Source: Morinoia aosen (taxonomy: Eukaryota; Arthropoda; Malacostraca; Amphipoda; Talitridae). Taken from it: a stretch of 64,000 bases of DNA. Shown piece after piece: positions 25,908 through 36,364 of this stretch. The number at the start of each line of letters is the position of its first letter. Positions within the stretch are counted from its first letter, which is position 1. The notes beneath the pieces are model-generated. The model had not been told where the DNA came from. It made no database searches and was given only the letters and a program-made list of their open reading frames with translations. Location: assembly GCA_030386875.1 (NCBI GenBank), contig CM059562.1:23923360-23987359 (forward strand), in the 5' to 3' direction. The position numbers were made by a program, and so were the translations under genes.

Positions 25908-27589
25908 CAGGGATGAAAAAAACCCTGGGTTTTAAAAAAAAAACCAACCCACGTGGGGTTTTTTGGGTTAAATTAATTTTTTGGGGGCTTATTGTTTTTT
26001 GGGGCTTTATTGTTTTTTTGTAATACCTGTTTTATTTAAAAGAGTTATTCACACAGCTCCAGTTGCCTCTTTTCCAGATTTATATACATACACTTATTGA
26101 GTAAATATTGTTATTTGATTACTTTATTTCCAACATTATATTACAGTATTATATGAATTATTACATAATACGAATAATATATGAATTCAGTTTGTCCATC
26201 ACAATTACCATTTACCAATTACCATATGCATTGGGCATAGCTCTGCAGTCTGTAAAGACATAAGATGTACAAAGAGAATTGCTATGCTTGTCAATTCATA
26301 GTAAGTTATTTTAGCAGCAGACAGACGCAAGTCATGTGAGAGGGAAGCACCCTGCAGATCATGAGTAACCACCACTAGCAACTTGAAGCAAGACAGCTGC
26401 ACATCACTTAACAGTCATGCTGTTAACAACTTAACATGTGTATTGCGTGAGCTGGAGGGCTTAGCAGCGCAAGCCAAGTCAGTCAACCACACTGTTACAT
26501 GTTACAACATGTAGTGACATGCCAAAATTTTTTTTTTAAATTTACCAAAAAATCACTTTTTGCAGTTCAGGATAGCAACAAACACTAAAATGATTAGAAA
26601 TAAATGTTCTAACAGATTCCATCGTCAAATTTGTTCCAGTGCAGCTTGAATGCTCACCATAGGCCGGTCGCTTCTTTACTTTCTTACCCCATGATGGCTG
26701 CGGTCGTGTCTTACCCCATCTGACTATAATTGTTAGACTTATTTCAGGCAAAGCTCTCACAGGAGACAGATATTGAAGAGTGGTTGGCTGAGTACAATCC
26801 GGAGTTCATCGGTGCGATTTATTTGTATAAATTGAAGGACTCCAACATCTTCTCAAAACAAATGTTCAACAAGAATATCACTAAGACAATGACTCGTTGA
26901 TGGTGGGATATTCAAGTCATGAAACAGCAGAAAATGCAGATTCCTGAAAAAACACTGGTAGAGGGTTTTTGCAAGTTTATAAGCAATCTTAATTCTTGCT
27001 TCGCAAGTTCAGGATCCATTGAGAAAATTTTCTAAACATTTGGAATTGTGTGGAATAAATTGAGAAATAGATTAGGATCGGAACGCGCACAGAAATTGGT
27101 CTCATTATATCGCGACCTCACAAATGATCATGATGTGGATGACACGATGAAATGGCAGTGGATGTAGAAAGAGAAATACAGTAGTACTCTACTAGCAGTC
27201 TAGTCTAGAAGATAGTGGAAGAATTCAGAAGTCTCTATACTCTCAAATAGTCAAACTGCATTTGTTTCTTAGTTTTTATTTTTTACTTTGGAAATGGAAC
27301 TCATAGAAGTACACTAAGTTTTTTTGTGATTAGGGTTTTCCTCATTTTATTTTTATAGTGGTGTTTTTTTTTGTTTTTCAATATTTATTGTCATGGTCAT
27401 GCAAATGCCTTGGACAAATTTTTGACAATATAAATATTTAGCTCATTTTGATTCTATAATCTTGAAAACAAGTGAAATTTAAATATCACTAATATAACCC
27501 AAAAAATCCCCAAAAACCCCACTATTTAGTGTTTTTTTTACGTGGGTTTTTTGGGCTTTTTTGGGTGTTTTTTTTATGTGCCAACCCTG
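25908..27589 (+). mobile_element. hAT superfamily DNA transposon, full-length ends, dead
   Basis: The element is 1682 bp long. Its left end is CAGGGATGAAAAAAACCC and the inverse of its right end is CAGGGTTGGCACATAAAAAA; both begin with the CAGGG(A/T)TG signature of hAT terminal inverted repeats. Subterminal regions at both ends are rich in GGGTTTTTTGGG-type blocks. It is bounded by the perfect 8-bp duplication TTTGGTTT. Inside is a decayed C-terminal transposase (26730-27167); the N-terminal zinc finger and most of the catalytic core are not recognisable, so the copy is probably internally deleted. Intact boundaries and an identical target duplication mean the insertion site has stayed intact although the coding part has decayed. 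Confidence 0.95.
26730..27167 (+). pseudogene. hAT transposase, C-terminal dimerisation-region relic
   Basis: One frame from about 26730 to the TAG at 27165 is coding-like throughout. It reads a helix with EEWLAEYNP, then WWDIQVMKQ, then SSGSIEKIF, a stop, and TFGIVWNKLRNRLGSERAQK. The last part matches the conserved hAT C-terminal dimerisation block, in which a WW motif is followed by an SSxSxERxFS motif and a (W/H)xKLRNRL helix. Two in-frame stops occur: a TGA near 26899, just before WW, and a TAA at about 27034 in place of the expected Ser codon, one base from TCA. The relic is about 145 codons against more than 550 for an intact family member. It lies wholly inside the 25908-27589 element and in the same orientation. 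Confidence 0.85.
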
Positions 27590-27597
27590 TTTGGTTT
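27590..27597. repeat. Target-site duplication, right copy (TTTGGTTT)
   Basis: Perfect match to 25900-25907, directly after the terminal CCCTG of the hAT element. Confidence 0.95.
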
Positions 27598-30500
27598 GAA
27601 CGCAGATAATGGAGGTTAAAATTAATATAAACGAACAACTTCTGCAATGACTCAGATCAAGATTCTGTGATCCAAAACTCTTAGAATCATGAAATGTATT
27701 CATGCTTTGCAAGTTTTATCTGGGTCGTTTTTAATTTATATCTAAAATACTGCAGCCCAAAGGTAAGAAGAAGTTGAGGTCACATTACACGTAAATACTT
27801 GTATAGGACGGCTTAACTTTATTAGTCAACTAGGTTGATGCAGCGTATCTACATATATGTTGATGACTACTCCAACACACCAGCGTCCACAAAGCGCAGC
27901 CGGTGTTGAATTTGACTCTTGTTATAAGTTAGTGAAGAAACGAAACTGGTTATTATTTTCTGTTATACTCGGATTATATCTGCTAGTATCAACGAGCGTT
28001 CATAAGCCTTCTGTTTAAGATGAGGGAGGCAGCCCAGTTAGAGAAGGTGCGATCATGCAAAAAGTAGTCGCCCAGCTTCGTAGATCGCGTCTTGCTCAAC
28101 ATTCGTACCTTAGACTTCATCAAAAGGGACCTTAGAATATGCTTCTACTCTCAACAGGATCCGATGATCTGATCTTGGGTACCCATGACCTAGTCTTTCG
28201 AAACAACGCTCTACACCATAGTACTGCAGCTCGAGCTTTGCAGCGTGTTGACCAGATACTCGTAATTCAAGCAATCGTTCTACAAAACCACGTGTGGAAG
28301 TTCTCTCTCTCTGCATCTGTCCCGACTCTCTCAAACTTTGACTATGGACAAATGATCACTGAAAAAATCAACTCCTAGATGGCAGTTGACCTCTCACGTA
28401 GTGCATTTTTAATTTTTTTTTCTTGATTCAGTGCGTTTTTACACTTAAACAAAGATGACGTAGTTCTGAGCATGGACTGCAGAATAAGCAAATTTATTGT
28501 CTGCAACATACAGACTTCCTTTATTTCTTTTGTCAAATGCGTTAACGTAGAAGAATAGGGCAAATTCCTAACAGCGAATTATCTTCATTTAACGTGCTCA
28601 TTTTTTCACACTCATTTCCAATAGCTAGTGGTTTACTTACATATATATCACAAATAAAGTTTCCGATTGAAAGAAATCGCCGGGGTAGCCTTGAAACTGC
28701 ACACTCCGATTCGAGTTACTGCCGCTTTCACCAGAGTATCAAAACATATCCACGAGCAGCCGCAGTTATCCTGTCTGCTGAGCGCAACGGCGCCTTTGCA
28801 GCGACGGCGACACCCCAACGCGCACATCGTCAGACGCGGGAATGTCGCTCACTGGCCAGAAATTAGCGCCCTTCCAGCGGGTGTCAGAAGCTGCCACGTC
28901 TGGCTGCCCTGACGTAAATTGTAGGCAAACAGCCCTTAATTACTTGACTTATTTATTACATCCAGTGTTATGATCTGTGACAGCATGAGAAGCGCACTAA
29001 TGAAAACCATTCCGAGTTCATCATCGAGGATGATAATGATTCCGGGCTCATCAACATCCAGTGTAGGAGATATGGAAATTTCCCACTGAGGCTTTGAGTC
29101 ATGGGGAGGTAAGTGAAGACTAAAAAACCGTATTCGGTGGAAGAAATATTTGATGTCGTCAATTTGAGTAACAAGTTGAGGATATTAGCTGACGAATACT
29201 TTACTTCTGTTTAATTTCTCCAGTTAAGATGACAATATTTATTACATACCTCATAAATTATGATTGTTTTTATCAGAACAACGCGTACCTAAAATTATAT
29301 GTTCAAAGTTAAAACTTCATAGTGAGGATCAAGGTCAGCTTGGAGCGCGTGAGATCATTCTTCTACAGAGATGATACGAAAAGTTTTCTGATCTGTTCAT
29401 TGTCCACCTCTTAACACGTTGATACTGAACAGTATGCAATGTATGCTTGTGTATTTATAGCCGTCAATGACTTCGCGGTCTAACCTAGTTGAAACCTTGT
29501 AGCCCTCACAATGTATTTCGAGTACAAAATGTACTTTGAGTTTTTGTTCATTGATTCAGCAGAAACTGTTGGACAATCTGCAATGTCTGGCGGCGATGAG
29601 CTCTGACACTGTCAATAAACACAGAAAGAACGCAGCCTCAATCTGGAAATGGTATATTGATCAAGACCAACTCCATTGACCAAGAGCAACTCCATTGATC
29701 AATAAGGATTGATTCAAAGCAGATGCCCCACTCTAGCGATCAGTAAGTTTATTGCCAGAGGTTAAAATTTGTTTGTGTTTATGAATAACCCATCCAATTC
29801 CACAAAAACGGTGAGTGAGAAAGGATATTGCTGCATCCTTCAAGTTTCTTCGAACTACTTACAGCTACGACTCATCAATATTTACTACGACATTACTGAG
29901 ATCCGTTGAATTCTGTTTTTACGAGCTATGGGCTGTATTGAGTAAAATTAAACTCAAATCCTCGCATGTTATTTCAAAATCAGTAAAGGCAAAAATCAAG
30001 GGTGCAAAAATTTATGGCTTTGAATTAACACTAAAAAAAGTTACTTGAATCCTTATGTCATTAATTGTGTTCAGTTTAAGAACAACTATTCAGAAATACA
30101 ACTCCCAAGGGTTTCCAGAATCAACGCAGTCGCTTGATAAGCTAGAAAATAACGAAGTGTTTCATATGCGTGGGCCATTCGCAAATTGTAAATGTTTCCT
30201 CCGAAACTTCGATAACGAAATGCAATTACTCTCGTCAAGCTCTGACAAATCTATCAGCGCTCACACACATGCTGCGGTGCGGCATAACCATAGCCCTGGG
30301 CGGCTGCAAATCAATCAGGACCATTTTATGAATAATGGAGTTCTATTATCAGTTTGCGCTCGTCCCAAATGAGAGCCGTTGACCAAGTGTTCGGTTTGGA
30401 TTAGTGAGCGATCGCAAGGAGCAGGCTACACCCTAGTAAAATGGATGTGTTTACGACCTGTTGTGATTGATGGGACGGCAAAATGCGTGTGGCTTCTATT

Positions 30501-31222
30501 AATGGATAAAGTTGGAGTTTTTTCCATATTTACGGACAAATTCAACTTCGCGGGAGCAATCGTCTGAAAAACGAGTTGAGGGTTGCGTAGAGTGATGATC
30601 ATACTCAGCCAGGTATGTTCCTCGCTCTAAAAATTGTTAACATCTTATCAAGCATTCATCTGGACGGATCAAGTCTAAATTAGGCCAAAATGTATTTCTC
30701 AATGACTATTTTTTTCAATACAACAATCTATAAGTTCACAGCCATCAGTTCTAAAATACACTATAATCACATTCTTCCTCGCTTACGACGGAAAATCGAG
30801 CGCAGAGTTTACAATTTGTTAAGAGTTTGGAGTTAGTTCCGAGGTTGCGAGCCCCAGGCCGTGTAGTTCCTGGTTGACCATGGACAGAATTCTGAACAAA
30901 GTCCCAGTGTGTCAAATGAGCGTCTGAGCGTCATTTTCTGTTATTAAGCATCCCTGAACATTTTTGAGACACAAAACTTTCACTACAGCAAATAGAAGGT
31001 AAAAGACAATAAAAAATATGTAGAAGTAATACAGGTATTGCAAATCGTAGGACTTACAACGATATTCAGAAAACTTTGCGGGAAAAGGTACGAGTAACAT
31101 AATTAGTGATCCTAAAAAATATCACAATTTGATACCATCAGCTTGTCGAAAGACCTAAAACATACTTCCTGCACCTTCCTGCACTACGTCTGGAACTTTC
31201 CAGATCACTTTTGTCTTGTTAG
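27598..31222. other. Unassigned sequence
   Basis: No recognised gene. A GC-richer stretch with CpG lies at about 28670-28910. A small direct repeat of CCAACTCCATTGA/GCAACTCCATTGA is at about 29669-29698. Open frames up to 105 codons (30055-30372) show no family motif. Confidence 0.5.
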
Positions 31223-31414
31223 GGATACTCTACAATAATCCCTTCATCAATGAAAAAGCAGCCTCTGTCTGAATCAACATCGTTCAGAGTTCTCAAGTCG
31301 GTAGTCAAAAAACACGGCATTGAGGTAAGAAACAGGATTATTGAACAGCACAAGAAAATCAGGAGGGAACTAGAAAATTCCAAAAAACTCGACGTTCCAA
31401 TTAGCTTTCTGTAG
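31223..31414 (+). other. Coding-like stretch of unknown origin
   Basis: A plus-strand frame open from an acceptor-like TTGTCTTGTTAG (ending 31222) to a TAG at 31412 encodes a lysine/arginine/glutamate-rich, probably helical segment (SVVKKHGIEVRNRIIEQHKK). A donor-like GAG/GTAAGA occurs inside it at 31322-31330. It could be an isolated host exon (31223-31324), a leftover of a transposon protein just upstream of the Tc1 relic, or chance. No family recognised. Confidence 0.25.
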
Positions 31415-31424
31415 GTCATTATTT

Positions 31425-32312
31425 AATTATTAAGACATGGAAATCTGAGGAGGAAGTGGCGAAAAAAAAATCAGTTGCTCCACGCGAGTTATCGCAACGA
31501 GATCGCTCCAAGTTGCTATGGATGGTAAATAAAGAATAAATGAAGAATAAAGAATAGAGCAGAATAAATGACATCAGCGGGTGTTAACCTAAACAAATAA
31601 TCGTCAAAGTTTTGGGTGAAGAAAATCTGAAGAAGCGCACTGCTTGAAGAGTTTCAATTCTGATGAAAAAACTAATTGTTGCGCGATCGGAATGAGCCAA
31701 TGCTCTAGAGTCTAGAAAATGACAATTTCGATAGTATTCTGTGGTCAGATAAAACCAAAATTGATCTATTTAGTGACAACTGCTGTAGGACTGTTTGGAG
31801 ACGGTCTAATGCATCCATGCAAGTTGAGAAAAACCTTCCCACAATGACGTATGACGGTATAGCGTTATACTATGGTGTTGTTTTCCATGTTCATACCCAG
31901 GATGACCTCAAGAGCTAGAAGGAACAATGAATTAGACCATTTATTTTAAAATTTTATTTGCGCACATCACTGCTTGAGTACAGAATCTTAGGCGGCAAAG
32001 GACTAAATGGAAATTTCAGTAAGAGAGCGGTCCCTGACACAGACCCTGGAATACACGCCTAAGGTTGGATGCGCCACAAGAGAATAACAACACTGGCCTG
32101 CTCAATTTTTTTCCAATGAAAGCTTATGGTAGCAGCTTGAACTCCAAGTTGGTAAAAATCAATCATCTATTCTTGCTGAATTAGAGAAGTCTGTCTTGGA
32201 AAATGGAAAAGAAATCACTGTGGACTTGTGCAAGACCAACATTTCTTCCCACAAACATTGGCAAGGGGCAGTTGTAGCTGATAAGGGTTATGCGACTACA
32301 TGTCCAAATTTC
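31425..32312 (+). pseudogene. Tc1-like transposase relic, nearly full length
   Basis: The order of motifs is that of Tc1 transposases. First comes a helix-turn-helix linker, TWKSEEEVAKKK...RELSQRDRSKLL (31430-31515). Next is the first catalytic Asp block ILWSDKTKIDLF near 31735, followed by the VWRRS block near 31790 and a degenerate PTMTYDGIALYYGVVF (the family PTVKHGGGSxMxWGC block) near 31836. Then comes DTDPGIHA near 32035, where the family has the DNDPKH box, and finally a KGYATTCPN terminus near 32285. Multiple stops and at least three frame changes separate these blocks. The catalytic DPK lysine and His are altered. The copy is dead; flanking inverted repeats were not identified. Confidence 0.8.
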
Positions 32313-32699
32313 ATATTTTATGACGAATGCTGTACTTTATGACACTCTGTGTCTTCATTAGTGTTATCAATTAGGCTGTTTACAATGAGTGTTTGATTTC
32401 TGTTTTATTCTATCTTCTTAATATCGTATTTTCTTCAGTAAGTGTTTAAAATTTTAAAAGTGCATAGGAATTTATTTACCCTCGGAAAATGCAATGTTTG
32501 GTTCGTTACAAATACGAACATCGTCGTAGTGTTGTCACTTTTCTAATCGAGCTGCTACCACATGTGCTTTCAGCACGGAACTAGATAATATTCAAATTTT
32601 ATGGAACTAATATTCTAATATTTACGAATATTAGAGACTCATATAGCGTCTTTGGAGAGACCGTCTTAGGATAGGCCTAAATGACTTCTAAACTTCATG

Positions 32700-33130
32700 C
32701 AATGAATTTGTGAGTAATGCTTCAAGTACCACTTGCCCCGGCACTTTTACAGATTACCGCGCTGGCACTGAATGATTCATCAAACGATACATGCTCTGTA
32801 ATGTTGAGATCAGGCAATAGGGAAGGCCAATTTAAGTTCTGCGCTATTAATTTTCTCAATCTCATGTGAGCACAAATGACGAAAACAAATTAGTCTTTTT
32901 ACCAAATTCTGCTAACTCGCCAAAAGAATTAATCCTGTCGGTTAGTTGATCTAAACAATTAAGGGATTCAAACTCTCCATGCACACAAAGAATTGCACAA
33001 GGGAAAACACACTAACCGTAAACAATCAGGTCAGAGGCTTGATCATGACGAGTCCACCCAACATTTCCCAAAGCCAAAGTTGCATCAGTAAAGATTATGG
33101 TGACTGACTAGTTGTCTGCAATTGTTGTTG
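32700..33130 (-). pseudogene. Second Tc1-like transposase relic, minus strand
   Basis: On the minus strand, IFTDATLALGNVGWTR (about 33055-33102) corresponds to the family's first catalytic block (V.FTDE..F). Some 220 bases further on, NWPSLLPDLNITEHV (about 32785-32840) corresponds to the WPSQSPDLNxIExxW block. The sequence between them is unrecognisable and frame-shifted. Its orientation is opposite to the Tc1 relic that ends about 390 bp to the left, and its motifs differ from it, so it is a separate insertion of another lineage. Confidence 0.6.
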
Positions 33131-33165
33131 TTCGCTAGTAATCTGGATTCAAATTAGAACATTAC

Positions 33166-33194
33166 ACCAGATACTCCTGTAATCAACTCGTTGA
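33166..33194. repeat. Left copy of an imperfect 30-bp direct repeat
   Basis: TTACACCAGATACTCCTGTA followed by ATCAACTCG closely matches 34161-34190, TTACACCGAAGACTCACTGT followed by AATCCACTCG. The pair brackets the mariner relic and the inverted PLE tail. Confidence 0.5.
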
Positions 33195-33249
33195 AACGAA
33201 TGCCCGCTGACAAAAAATGCACCGGTAAATCGGCGAGGCGTTCTTCTTC

Positions 33250-33540
33250 TTATCGGTGATACGTGGCTGCATGCTGCAAAACATTGCAGAAACTCGCCGA
33301 CTAGGGATACCACTTCCTTCATACTCTCCTGATCATTGCCACACTGACTGCCGTATTTTTAATCATTTAAGTACATTTTTGAACTCTAAAACTTTCAGGT
33401 CTAAACTAGAGATGGAATTAGCTTCCAAAGATGATATTCCATTCCAGCCAATAAGGTTCTATCAACGAGGAGTGAATAATTTTATCAATCGATGGTAGAG
33501 ATGCCTACACGCTGTTTGTATTTAGATGCTGAATTAAAGC
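33250..33540 (+). pseudogene. Mariner transposase C-terminal relic
   Basis: The frame from about 33256 to 33498 reads NIAETRRLG, then LPSYSPDH..TDCRIFNHL, FLNSKTFRSK and FYQRGVNNFINRW, then a TAG followed by RCL. This is the ordered C-terminus of mariner transposases: the PPYSPDLxPxDYHxFxxL box with the last catalytic Asp, an LxxKxF helix, and the closing FYxxGIxxLxxRWxxCI. The TD of TDCRIF preserves the catalytic Asp position. The N-terminal two-thirds are missing or unrecognisable, and the stop replaces a Gln/Lys codon after RW. The motif spacing is closer to the cecropia-type mariners than to Mos1, but that is a judgement by eye. Confidence 0.8.
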
Positions 33541-33689
33541 TAATAATATTTTGAAAAATTTCAATAATTCACTGTTCATTTTATAATAGTAGAATTATAT
33601 TTCTGAAGTCGATTATGATTTTTGTAGCAATTGAACAGAATACTAGAATTAACAGGGCGATTTTTGGGAAATCATACTCGTGATGGAAA

Positions 33690-34160
33690 TGGAACATTCT
33701 TTCAATAGCAAAGGTTTTGGAATCTCCTATTCCATCCAAAGGGCTGTCAAACAAAGAATAAACGATAATTAAAATATTACAAAAACTCTAAGAAACTAAT
33801 GTCATAATACATTCATCGAAAAATAGTTACCCGTAACTATTAAACACTGAATTTTTTAGATATTCGAAGCCATACGTATACATGTACCAGAATTCTAGTA
33901 AACAAATAAGCAATAACATCTACACAAAAAAAGCAGAACAACACACATACACATTCGAACGCGCTTCAATTTACACAGCTAGTGCAGTGTTTAATTTCAT
34001 TACACTTTGATCATTATTTAACCGAGGTCTATGTGTAAAAATGAACAAGGATTCCAAAATTCTGAGGTCAAATTCATCTCTAGCTCTGCCAAGCGTGGAA
34101 AAAACTTTTAAAAATGTGGTTTGAACTATGGCAATGATCTCTGATAGCTAACTGGGAGCG
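33690..34160 (-). mobile_element. Inverted copy of the Penelope-like element 3' end
   Basis: The reverse complement of this segment aligns over about 470 bp with 35890-36400 of the plus-strand PLE. Both share the AIRDHC/nuclease C-terminus coding part, the stretch LKILESLFIF, the untranslated tail and the block around GGATGGAAT...ATTCCAAAAC. Divergence is roughly 15-20 percent with several indels, so it is a distinct copy and not a simple assembly fold. It abuts the 5'-truncated PLE head to head, with about 45 bp between them. Inverted partial copies next to the main copy are a known hallmark of Penelope-like elements (inverted pseudo-LTR). Confidence 0.88.
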
Positions 34161-34190
34161 TTACACCGAAGACTCACTGTAATCCACTCG
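34161..34190. repeat. Right copy of an imperfect 30-bp direct repeat
   Basis: Partner of 33166-33194. It lies exactly in the gap between the inverted PLE tail and the 5' end of the PLE coding region. Confidence 0.5.
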
Positions 34191-34211
34191 TAATCAACTG
34201 GTGTAATATTT

Positions 34212-35256
34212 GACAAACAAGATTATGTTACCAAGTTAAAACGTATCTTATCGGACAAAGAAAACTTTCGTGATTAGTCTTCCGATGTTAAAACATTGTT
34301 GCTTAGGCTAGAGAATACAATCAATTATATTCTAAAGAAAGACAAAGATTATGGAATATTACCCGAAGAGCTCTACAAATCCTACCGTCCTAGTGGATCT
34401 CAATTGGGTATCATGTATGGTCTACCTAAAGTCCATAAGCAGAATGTATCGATTAGACCTATTGTATCAGTTTGCAATACTCATAATTCTAAATTAAGTT
34501 CACGCTTAGCTTCTATTCTGTGCGATTTTTGTAAAAGTGAATTCCCATGGGTAATCCACAATAATTTAAAGCGGATCTTTGTACCGTGACTAACTTGAGC
34601 AATTTATTTCTGTGTAGTTTTGACATAGACTCTCTTTATACTAATATCACCTTCTTGATAGAACATTCAAAAACTATGTAAACTTTTGGAACTACAATTA
34701 ATTTCAATTAAAAAAATTACTAGATCTAGCTGTAAAAGACACAGTCTTTGTTTTCAACGGTAGAATTTACATAGTAGCAAACTGACGAATTCAATGGTAC
34801 CAAACTGACGGTCTGGCTAAGAGATCCAGTCTCTCTCCTCTGGTAGAAATTTTTTTCCTATCTAATTTAGAAAAGCAGTTTCTAAGCACATGTTCCCTTG
34901 ATTACAAGCCTATTTTCTACCGTAGGTATTAAGACAATACATTCGTTTTGTTTCGTTCGCAGGAAGAAGCCCTAAAATTCGTTGACTACATAAATAGCTA
35001 TCACAAACTTAAAGTTCACAATGGAAACTGAACATAATGATCAATTATCATTTTTAAACCTTCTCGTAAAGAACACCAATTCAGAATTCATCAACTCTGT
35101 TTACAGGAAACGTACGTTAACAGGATTATGTGATAATTTCTTCAATTGTATTTACAAGGGTGATATTGAAACCAGTGTCACTACTGAAGTGCATAGAGCA
35201 TATCGTAACTCAAGTTCTTATAAAATATTTCACGACGAAGTTGAATGTATTACATA
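34212..35256 (+). pseudogene. PLE reverse transcriptase relic
   Basis: YVTKLKRILSDKENF (34224-34270) leads into PEELYKSYRPSGSQLGIMYG and LPKVHKQNVSIRPIVS (34420-34470), the diagnostic Penelope RT fingers motif. FDIDSLYTNI (34619-34648) carries the first catalytic Asp. DGLAKRSSLSPLVEIFFLSN (34810-34868) is the family's DGVAMGSPLSP box with changes. FYRRYQDNTFVLF (34915-34953) is at the position of the catalytic YVDD box, here altered to YQDN, so one of the two catalytic Asp residues is lost. METEHNDQLSFLNLLV (from 35021) and SVYRKRTLTG (35097-35126) are the downstream thumb-region motifs. Several frameshifts and stops break the frame. RT normally copies the element RNA at a nicked genomic target; this copy cannot. 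Confidence 0.9.
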
Positions 35257-35564
35257 GTTATTTGTGCAAAATAAATACACTGTATCTTTTGGCAAAAATC
35301 TTCTTAATAGGTTTTTAGACAAAAATCTTTCCCCTCCTTTAGAGACGACGAAGTTGAATATATTACATAGATATTTGTGCAAAATAAATACCCTGTATCT
35401 TTTGTCAACAATCTTCTTAATAGGTTTTTAGACAAAAATCTTTCCCCTCCTTTAGAGACGACGAAGTTGAATGTATTACATAGTTATTTGTGCAAAATAA
35501 ATACCCTGTATCTTTTGTCAACAATATTCTTAATAGGTTTTTAGACAAAAATCTTTCCCCTCCT
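35232..35564. repeat. 113-bp tandem triplication inside the PLE coding region
   Basis: ACGACGAAGTTGAAT starts at 35232, 35345 and 35458, exactly 113 bp apart, and each copy ends in TTTCCCCTCC. Copies are about 95 percent identical or better. All three carry the same in-frame TAG (ACATAG) before the conserved QNKYPVSFVNN segment, so the stop was probably there before the triplication. As 113 is not a multiple of 3, the event also shifts the frame. Confidence 0.97.
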
Positions 35565-36083
35565 ACAATTCTGACCGCACCAAAGCAGAAAATGTTTGTT
35601 GAGCTCCTTTTCTTGAACTATCTAAACAAGATGAGAAAGGAGCTGTTAACCGTGCTGCACACTCATTTTACTTTCAATGACGTGCTACCGTTTTATAGAT
35701 ATTGTTTTAAAATAGGTTCATTTCTTATTAGGAAAGAGCGTTTGGAAAAGCACCTGAGATATGGTTTTGTCTACTTGTATAAATGTGATTGCTGCCTGCC
35801 GTCCTATGTTGGAAGTGCCACACTCCAGCATTTTTTCTTCACTGCCAACACTCTGGTATCTCCCATAGAACATGCCGTCAATACTCATCTCCCTCCCAGT
35901 CAGCCATCAGAGATCATTGCCATAGTTCAAACCACTCTTTCAAAAGTTCTAATTTCTCCACGCTTTTAGAGCTACAGATAAATTTGACCTCAAAATTTTG
36001 GAATCCTTGTTCATTTTTACCCATAGACCTCGGTTAAATCATGATCAAAGTGCAATGAAATTTAATATTGCCCAAGCTGTGTA
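35490..36083 (+). pseudogene. PLE linker and GIY-YIG endonuclease relic
   Basis: QNKYPVSFVNNILNRFLDKN leads to a linker with FRIGSFL-like sequence (KIGSFLIRKERL, 35717-35750), then YLYKCDCCLPSYVGSATLQ (35776-35832). CxxC followed by YVG(S) is the GIY-YIG-type core of PLE nucleases (usually YKYxCxxCxxxYIGxT). The remainder continues in a second frame as GISHRTCRQYSSPSQSAIRDHC (35851-35917) and in a third as LKILESLFIF...PRLNHDQSA (from 35985), ending at a TAA at about 36081. So there are two frameshifts after the nuclease core. The domain would nick the target DNA in an active element. Confidence 0.88.
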
Positions 36084-36336
36084 AATTGAAGGGTGTTCGA
36101 ATGCGTATGTGTGTAGTTCTACTTCTTCGTGTATGTAGCTGTTATTGTGTGTTTGTTTACTAAAATTCAAGTGCATGCATACGTATGGCTTTGAATGTTT
36201 CAAAAATAGGTTTTTAGGTATAGGTAAAACAGGTACAGGTTAGGCATAACTATTTTTCGATATATGAATTAGGACAAAAGTTTCTAAGAGTTTTTAGATT
36301 TTGTTTATTATTATTTTTTTTCTTTGTTTTACAGCA

Positions 36337-36364
36337 CTGAGGATGGAATCAGGGATTCCAAAAC
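36337..36364 (+). ncRNA. Hammerhead-ribozyme-like core in the PLE tail, degenerate
   Basis: CTGAGGA (matches the CUGANGA core box) is followed by a perfect 7-bp stem TGGAATC-AGG-GATTCCA and then AAAC. The hammerhead consensus needs GAAA after the stem; here the G is A, so self-cleavage is unlikely. PLEs are known to carry hammerhead motifs in their pseudo-LTRs, which makes the assignment reasonable. Stems I and III are not clearly paired. The inverted copy has the same stem block at 33714-33742, with CTTTGGA in place of CTGAGGA. Confidence 0.45.

Noticed and set aside
26542..26760. 72-codon minus-strand frame inside the hAT element
   Set aside because: Opposite to the recognisable transposase and without hAT motifs.
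28110..28334. 74-codon minus-strand frame rich in Arg/Glu/Leu
   Set aside because: The composition looks protein-like, but no family, splice signal or neighbouring exon supports it.
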